Assembly (NCBI RefSeq): GCF_000467105.1
Contig: NZ_BATI01000007.1
Span: 124,001-188,000, forward strand
Direction: 5' to 3'
DNA: 64,000 bases
Source: Aquipseudomonas alcaligenes NBRC 14159
GTDB taxonomy: Bacteria; Pseudomonadota; Gammaproteobacteria; Pseudomonadales; Pseudomonadaceae
The position numbers were made by a program, and so were the translations under genes. Every line of letters starts with the position of its first letter. Position 1 is the stretch's first letter. This document shows positions 59,204 through 64,000 of the stretch, piece by piece. The notes under the pieces are model-generated. The model was not told the origin of the DNA and made no database searches. It worked only from the letters and a program-made list of their open reading frames with translations.

Positions 59204-59770
59204 ATGGGGATGCTGCAAAGTTGGGACGAGCAGGGCGTCACGTCGCTGCGCTTGGCCGCTCACACCAGGGATCATGGGCTGGAGAGCCTGTACGCCGCTC
59301 ACCGCCGAGTGCTGATCGACGCTGCCCAGGGCGTGCTCGGCTGCCGCGCGCGTGCCGAGGATGTGGTGCACGACGCCTTCCTCAAGCTGTGGGAGAGCGG
59401 CGAGCGCCATGCCATCGAAGACCCGCTGCGCTACCTGTTCCGCATGGTGCGCAACCTGGCCATCGACCGCCTGCGCCGGCAGAACCTGGAAGGCCGCTAC
59501 AGTGCCGACGAGGAGCTGCTCGACGAGCTGCCCGCACCGCAGTCCGGCCCCGAGCAGCGCGCCATCGGCCAGCTGGAGTGGCAGCGTCTGCAGCACGCAC
59601 TGGGCGAGTTGCCCGAGCGTACCCGTACCGTATTCACCATGAGCCAGCTGGAAGGCTACAGCCAGCGCGAGGTAGCCAGCCATCTCAGCGCCTCGCCAAC
59701 CCTGGTGCATTTCCTCCTGCGTGACGCCCTGAGTCACTGCCGCAGCCGCCTCGAACCCGAGGCGGCCTGA
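59204..59770 (+). CDS. Iron-starvation ECF sigma factor (PvdS/FecI-like)
   Basis: This 188-residue ECF sigma factor has region 2 (GCRARAEDVVHDAFLKLWE and YLFRMVRNLAIDRLRRQ) and region 4 (LPERTRTVFTMSQLEGYSQREVASHLSASPTLVHFLLRDAL). The final SPTLVHFLLRDALSHCRSR is very close to PvdS as I remember it. Neither a FecR anti-sigma nor a FecA-type receptor adjoins it, which fits PvdS-like control by Fur alone. It precedes a siderophore exporter by 22 bases and a NRPS operon, so its targets are likely the siderophore genes. Confidence 0.88.
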   Translation: MGMLQSWDEQGVTSLRLAAHTRDHGLESLYAAHRRVLIDAAQGVLGCRARAEDVVHDAFLKLWESGERHAIEDPLRYLFRMVRNLAIDRLRRQNLEGRYSADEELLDELPAPQSGPEQRAIGQLEWQRLQHALGELPERTRTVFTMSQLEGYSQREVASHLSASPTLVHFLLRDALSHCRSRLEPEAA

Positions 59771-59792
59771 TTTCCGCCGTTCTGGATCTGCC

Positions 59793-61463
59793 ATGAAACT
59801 GCTCAAGCTGCTGTTCCGCGACAACCGCCTGCCGCTCTCCGGCATCGTTCTGCTCAGCCTGTGCAGTGCGATGCTCAGCGTCGGCGTGATCGCCTTCATC
59901 AACCTCAAGCTGATCCGCATCGACGGCGCGCTGGCGACCACGCTACTGAGCTTCCTCGGCCTGCTGGCGGCGCTGCTGCTGTGTTCCGGAGCAGGGCAGG
60001 TGGCCCTGCACACCCTGGGGCACCGCTTCGTCTACCGCCTGCGCCGCAGCCTGGTGCGGCGCGTGCTGGACACCGATATCGAGCGCCTGGAGCAGATCGG
60101 CGGCGCTCGCATCCTCGCCAGCCTGTCCAGTGACATCCGCAACATCACCATTGCCTTCGTCTACCTGCCGGAGCTGACCTACGGCCTGATCCTCAGCATC
60201 GCCGCCTTCACCTACCTGGCCTGGCTGTCGCCAGCGCTGTTCGCTGTCACCGCTGGCTGGCTTGGCCTGACCCTGCTGGTGGGCTGGTTCTTCGTCGGCA
60301 AGGTCAACCAGCACATCCGCCTGCTGCGCGAGGCCGAGGACCATCTGTATCAGGACTATCAGGCGATCATCGACGGCCGCAAGGAGCTGGCGCTCAACCG
60401 CGACCGCGCGCGCCTGCTGTATGACGAGGAGTTCGACCGCGACGCCCGCGCCTACCGCGACAACGTCACCCGCGCCGACATCTTCAACGGCCTGGCCGGC
60501 AACTGGGCCAACGCCATGGTGCTGGGTAGCATCGGCCTGGTGTTCTTCTGCGCCAGCGGCCTGGGCTGGGCCTCCGGCGAGGTGGCCGCGACCTTTGCCC
60601 TGACCGTGCTGTTCCTGCGCGCGCCCATGGTTGCCACCGTCGCCGCACTGCCCAGCCTGCTGGCCGCGCGCATCTCGCTGGACAAGCTGGAGACCCTCGA
60701 GTTGGCGCCGGAAACCGCCGAAATCGCCGCGGTCGAAAGCCTCGGCGAATGGCAGAGCCTGCAGCTGGCCGGTGTCGAATACCGTTATCCGGGCGAGGGA
60801 GACGAGGCCGGCTTCGATGTCGGCCCCATCGACCTGGAGCTGCGTCGTGGCGAACTGGTGTTTCTGGTGGGCGGCAACGGCAGCGGCAAGTCGACCCTGG
60901 CGCGCCTGCTCACCGGGCTGCATCGCCCGGCCGCCGGTGAGATAAAGCTGGATGGCCGCGTGCTGCAACCCCATGAGTGGCAGGCGTATCGCCAGCTGTT
61001 CGCCAGCGTCTACACCGACTTCCACCTGTTCGCCCGCCTGCTCGGCCCGGCCGGTGCCGAAGTCGAGGAGTCGCTGGTCGGGCAATGGCTGGAGCGCCTG
61101 CGTCTACGTCACAAGGTGCGCTTCGCCAAGGGGCGACTGGCTGACACGCGCTTCTCCCAAGGCCAGCGCAAGCGTCTGGCGCTGATGCTGGCGATGCTGG
61201 AAGGGCGCGACATCCTCATCCTCGACGAATGGGCCGCCGACCAGGACCCGCTGTTCCGCCGTCTGTTCTACCGCGAGCTGCTGCCGCAGCTGAAGGCCGC
61301 CGGCAAGACCGTCCTGGCCATCACCCATGACGACCACTACTTCGACCAGGCCGACCGTCTGCTGAAGATGGATGGCGGTCGCCTCAGCGAACTCACCGGC
61401 GAAGCCCGCGACCGCGCCACCCAGGACGCGGTGCGCGAGATCGGCGGCTCAATCCCGGCCTGA
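59793..61463 (+). CDS. Cyclic-peptide/siderophore-precursor ABC exporter (PvdE-like)
   Basis: This 556-residue half-transporter has six membrane helices (about 15-300) fused to an ATPase domain (about 320-540). Walker A is GGNGSGKST (Lys366), the signature is FSQGQRKRLAL and Walker B DILILDEWAADQDP. It resembles PvdE, which moves the acylated pyoverdine precursor from the cytoplasm to the periplasm for maturation. Two such chains would form the working dimer. It is co-transcribed with the sigma factor. I cannot tell whether the product is a pyoverdine or another peptide siderophore. Confidence 0.88.
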   Translation: MKLLKLLFRDNRLPLSGIVLLSLCSAMLSVGVIAFINLKLIRIDGALATTLLSFLGLLAALLLCSGAGQVALHTLGHRFVYRLRRSLVRRVLDTDIERLEQIGGARILASLSSDIRNITIAFVYLPELTYGLILSIAAFTYLAWLSPALFAVTAGWLGLTLLVGWFFVGKVNQHIRLLREAEDHLYQDYQAIIDGRKELALNRDRARLLYDEEFDRDARAYRDNVTRADIFNGLAGNWANAMVLGSIGLVFFCASGLGWASGEVAATFALTVLFLRAPMVATVAALPSLLAARISLDKLETLELAPETAEIAAVESLGEWQSLQLAGVEYRYPGEGDEAGFDVGPIDLELRRGELVFLVGGNGSGKSTLARLLTGLHRPAAGEIKLDGRVLQPHEWQAYRQLFASVYTDFHLFARLLGPAGAEVEESLVGQWLERLRLRHKVRFAKGRLADTRFSQGQRKRLALMLAMLEGRDILILDEWAADQDPLFRRLFYRELLPQLKAAGKTVLAITHDDHYFDQADRLLKMDGGRLSELTGEARDRATQDAVREIGGSIPA

Positions 61464-61530
61464 ACGCATGTGTCTCGGCCCTCAGCAATGGGGGTGAGAG
61501 CACTGTCATGTCCGCGAAATCGAATTAAGT

Positions 61531-61555
61531 GAAAATTATTCGCATCTTTGTGCGT
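61531..61555 (+). promoter_or_regulatory. ECF (iron-starvation box) promoter before mbtH
   Basis: GAAAAT-N16-CGT fits the PvdS-type pattern (TAAAT-N16/17-CGT) except for one base in the -35 block. It lies 36 bases before the mbtH ATG in an AT-rich pocket of the 127-base gap. Confidence 0.55.
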
Positions 61556-61590
61556 CTTTAAAACGTGCCACTTTGAACGAGGGATACCCC

Positions 61591-61794
61591 ATGAGCCTGG
61601 ACAACCCGCAAACCATCTTCCTGGTCGTGGTCAACGACGAGCAGCAGTACGCCATCTGGCCGGCCTACAAGGCCGTGCCGGCCGGCTGGAAGGAAGACGG
61701 CGTGCGCGGCGACAAGGCGACCTGCCTGGCGTACATCGCCAGCGTCTGGACCGACATGCGTCCGCGCAGCCTGCGCGAGGCCATGGACGCCTGA
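61591..61794 (+). CDS. MbtH-like protein
   Basis: This 67-residue protein has all MbtH marks: NDEQQYAIWPAYKAVPAGW, CLAYIASVWTDMRPRSLRE. MbtH proteins bind adenylation domains of non-ribosomal peptide synthetases and are needed for their activity or folding. The ATG at 61591 follows a GAGGGA ribosome site; upstream in-frame codons were excluded. Its stop overlaps the start of the thioesterase gene (TGATG). Confidence 0.95.
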   Translation: MSLDNPQTIFLVVVNDEQQYAIWPAYKAVPAGWKEDGVRGDKATCLAYIASVWTDMRPRSLREAMDA

Positions 61795-62519
61795 TGCAGC
61801 TGTTCTGCCTGGCTCATGCCGGCGCCAGCGCCATGCCCTACGCACGCTGGCGCAAGCGCCTGCCGCGTTGGCTGGAAGTCTGCCCGCTGGAGTTGCCAGG
61901 TCGCGGCGCCCGCGAGGGTGAGCCGCTGTGCCAGGACCTGCCGGCGCTGCTGGCCGACCTGAGGCAGGCCTGGTCGCGCGAATGCAGCGGTCCGTACCTG
62001 CTGTGGGGGCACAGCCTGGGCGCAATGCTCGCCTTCGAGCTGGCCCAGGCGCTGATCGGCGAGGGGCATGAGGCGCCGCTGGCGTTGTTCGCCTCGGCCT
62101 CGCGTGCGCCCTCGCGACGCCTGCAGGCGCCGCGCATGACCACACGCAGCGATGGCGAGCTGTTCGCCGGCCTCGATGGCTTCGCCCGCTTGCCACGCGA
62201 GCTGCTGGCCGACCCGCTGTTCCGTCGCGAACTGTTGCCGGTGCTGCGCAGCGACTTTGCCCTGGCCGAGAGCTACCGCTACCAGCGCCGTGCGCCTTTG
62301 CCCTGCGCCCTGCATGTGCTGGGCGCGCGGCGCGACTGCCTGAGCGAGGACGACCTGCGCGCCTGGCGCCGCGAAACCTCCGGCACCTTCACCCTGGAAT
62401 GGCTGGATGGCGATCACGCCTACCTGCGCCCCCAGGAAGAAGAACTGCTGTCCCTGATCGAATTCCATGCCTCGCGCCTGCTGCGGCGCGAGGCGGCTGG
62501 CGTGCCACTGGGCGCCTAG
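61794..62519 (+). CDS. Type II thioesterase of the NRPS cluster (PvdG/GrsT-like)
   Basis: This 241-residue alpha/beta hydrolase of the TEII kind starts LFCLAHAGASAMPYARWRKRLP, has the nucleophile Ser74 in WGHSLGAMLAFELA, catalytic Asp near LGARRDCLSEDDL and His in WLDGDHAYL. Such enzymes remove wrong acyl groups from carrier domains of the synthetase. It is coupled to mbtH and 22 bases before the NRPS gene. Confidence 0.92.
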   Translation: MQLFCLAHAGASAMPYARWRKRLPRWLEVCPLELPGRGAREGEPLCQDLPALLADLRQAWSRECSGPYLLWGHSLGAMLAFELAQALIGEGHEAPLALFASASRAPSRRLQAPRMTTRSDGELFAGLDGFARLPRELLADPLFRRELLPVLRSDFALAESYRYQRRAPLPCALHVLGARRDCLSEDDLRAWRRETSGTFTLEWLDGDHAYLRPQEEELLSLIEFHASRLLRREAAGVPLGA

Positions 62520-62541
62520 CCACTCTTTGCGAGGTTCTGCC

Positions 62542-64000
62542 ATGAACGCACCTGTCCCGAGCATCATTGCCCTGCAATGGGCGCCGCTGTCCTTCGCCCA
62601 GCAGCGGCTGTGGTTCTTCAGCCGCCTGGAAAGCGGCAGCAGCGCCTACAACATCGGCGGCTTGCTGCGTTTCGACGGGGCGCTGGACCTGGACAGCCTG
62701 CGTCATGGCCTGGACCAGGTGTATTCACGCCACGCCGCGCTGCGCACCGTATTCCGTGAACAGGATGGCCTGGCCCAGCAGGCCGTGCTGCCGGCCGGCC
62801 CGATGCCGCTGGAGATCATCGACCTGTCGCTGGGTAGCGAACGCGTCGAGGCATTGGCTCGCGACTTTATAGAGGCCGACTACGACCTGACCCGTGGCCC
62901 GCTGGTGCGCTGCGTCTTGTATCGGCTCGGCGAAAACAGCCACGCCCTGGCCGTGGGCATGCACCACATCATCTCCGACGCCTGGTCGGTGCGGGTGATG
63001 GTCGAGGAGATGGCCGAGTTCTATCGTGCCCGCCAGCAGAACCGCCAGCCGTTCATGACCCCGCAACCGCTGCAATACAGCGAATATGCCGTGGGCCAGC
63101 GCGAGTGGCTGGATAGCGAGGCCGGCACCCGGCAAATGACCTTCTGGCGCGAGCGCCTGGGCGGCGAGCAGCCGCCACTGAGCCTGACCCCGGACTTCCC
63201 GCACAACGCCCAGGCCGCACGCCGTGCCGCCTACCGCACGCTGCAGGTCGAGCCGGCGCTGGTGGCGCGTCTCAGCGACCTGGCCAAGGCCAATGGCGCA
63301 ACCCTGTTCACCGTGTTGCTGGCGGCCCTGCAGCTGCAGCTGGCGCGCCTGTCCGGCCAGCGCGAAGTACGCATCGGCGTGCCGGTGGCGGGCCGCGCCA
63401 AGGGCTTCGAGCGCCTGGTCGGTTTCTTCGTCAACACCCTGGTGCTCAAGGCCGAGCCGCGCCCCGAGCTGTCGGTAGCCAAGTGGCTGGAGCAGACCCG
63501 CGCCGGCCTGAAAGAGGCCCAGGCCCATCAGGAGATGCCCTTCGAGCGTCTGGTGGAAGAACTCGCGCCGAGCCGCAGCCTCGGCCAGCAGCCGCTGTTC
63601 CAGGTGGCCTTCAACTACCGGCGCCAGCACCCGCTGGCGGCCAACTGGCTGCCGGGCATCGAGACCGCGCTGGACGAGGTGCCGTCCAGCCAGATTCCCT
63701 TTGACCTGGCCCTGGACGCGGTGCGCGACAAGGGCGACCAGTTGTCGATCAATTTCGCCTACGCCGTCGACCTGTTCACCGAAAGCAGCATCGAACGTCT
63801 GATCGGCGGCTTCCTTGAGGTGCTCGACGGCTTCGCCGCCTCGCCGCAGGCCGCGCTGGGCGAGCTGGAGCTGGTCAGCAGTGGTGAGCGTCGCTTGCTG
63901 GCCGACTGGAATAGTCCGCGCCAGTCCTTCGATGCCGCGCGCCTGCTGCCTGGGCTGATCGCCGAGCAGGCACGTCTGCGCCCCGAGGCCATTACCCTGG
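62542..64000 (+). CDS. Non-ribosomal peptide synthetase, N-terminal condensation domain (runs off window)
   Basis: The 486 residues present hold one complete condensation domain: core C1 SFAQQRLWFFSRLE (about residues 17-30), C2 RHAALRTVF, C3 HHIISDAWS (His141, His142, Asp146), C5 GVPVAGRAKGFERLVGFFVNTL and C7 QEMPFERLVEELAP. A linker then leads into an adenylation domain at about residue 465 (LLPGLIAEQARLRPEAITL). An N-terminal condensation domain means either an acylated start or acceptance of a chain from another synthetase. The usual Gly after the C3 Asp is Ala here. GCGAGG lies before the ATG. Confidence 0.93.
   Translation, partial: MNAPVPSIIALQWAPLSFAQQRLWFFSRLESGSSAYNIGGLLRFDGALDLDSLRHGLDQVYSRHAALRTVFREQDGLAQQAVLPAGPMPLEIIDLSLGSERVEALARDFIEADYDLTRGPLVRCVLYRLGENSHALAVGMHHIISDAWSVRVMVEEMAEFYRARQQNRQPFMTPQPLQYSEYAVGQREWLDSEAGTRQMTFWRERLGGEQPPLSLTPDFPHNAQAARRAAYRTLQVEPALVARLSDLAKANGATLFTVLLAALQLQLARLSGQREVRIGVPVAGRAKGFERLVGFFVNTLVLKAEPRPELSVAKWLEQTRAGLKEAQAHQEMPFERLVEELAPSRSLGQQPLFQVAFNYRRQHPLAANWLPGIETALDEVPSSQIPFDLALDAVRDKGDQLSINFAYAVDLFTESSIERLIGGFLEVLDGFAASPQAALGELELVSSGERRLLADWNSPRQSFDAARLLPGLIAEQARLRPEAITL

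Noticed and set aside
61510-61560. Fur box before mbtH
   Set aside because: The AT-rich pocket gives only a poor match; the sigma-type bipartite promoter explains it better.

Overview
The window is a stretch of chromosome from a Pseudomonas, most probably of the mendocina / alcaligenes / oleovorans group (recently split off as Ectopseudomonas). The evidence is the high GC content, the OprI and OprF porin and lipoprotein genes, the cmaX-crfX-cmpX-sigX-oprF block, and a lipase/foldase pair whose lipase closely resembles the P. alcaligenes and P. mendocina enzymes as I remember them. Gene order follows P. aeruginosa PAO1 in long blocks (recalled, not searched). I see no rRNA, tRNA, CRISPR array, insertion sequence or prophage.

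Layout: 1-3181 is the end of a MoxR ATPase, DUF58 and transglutaminase TgpA operon. 3256-7026 holds a thioesterase, TatD, a lytic transglycosylase of the MltF type and DoxX. 7073-9104 is lipase LipA with its foldase Lif, behind a sigma-54 type promoter. 9334-16391 carries ThpR, GreB, the YbbA/YbbP exporter opposite TesA, an L,D-transpeptidase and the abundant lipoprotein OprI. 16722-25922 carries an unknown membrane-anchored protein, an acetyltransferase, DAHP synthase, a PilZ protein, a thioredoxin-like protein, a ketopantoate-reductase-like enzyme, a stress protein, CysB, CysH, ThrH and PabB. 26016-29075 is a tight three-gene operon: periplasmic retropepsin-like protease, cysteine-free transglutaminase-like 7TM protein and ATP-grasp ligase. 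This is the least understood system in the window. 29361-36213 is the propionate (2-methylcitrate) cluster with its GntR regulator, and 36221-40238 carries a LysE exporter, PpsR and PpsA.

40342-47034 runs from an esterase through a Rieske protein, RraA, CmaX, CrfX, CmpX, SigX and OprF to GalU: envelope-stress and outer-membrane functions. 47080-50885 has a glyoxalase-fold protein, glutathione reductase, a TRIC-like membrane protein and two PqiA-like genes that lack the usual MCE partner. 50971-59072 is a complete MexEF-OprN efflux operon with its activator MexT and the divergent oxidoreductase MexS.

59153-64000 opens an iron-regulated siderophore locus: a Fur box, a PvdS-like ECF sigma factor, a PvdE-like exporter, an ECF-type promoter, an MbtH protein, a type II thioesterase and the start of a non-ribosomal peptide synthetase that runs off the window. 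The implied circuit is: iron limitation releases Fur, the sigma factor is made, and it fires the mbtH-thioesterase-NRPS operon.
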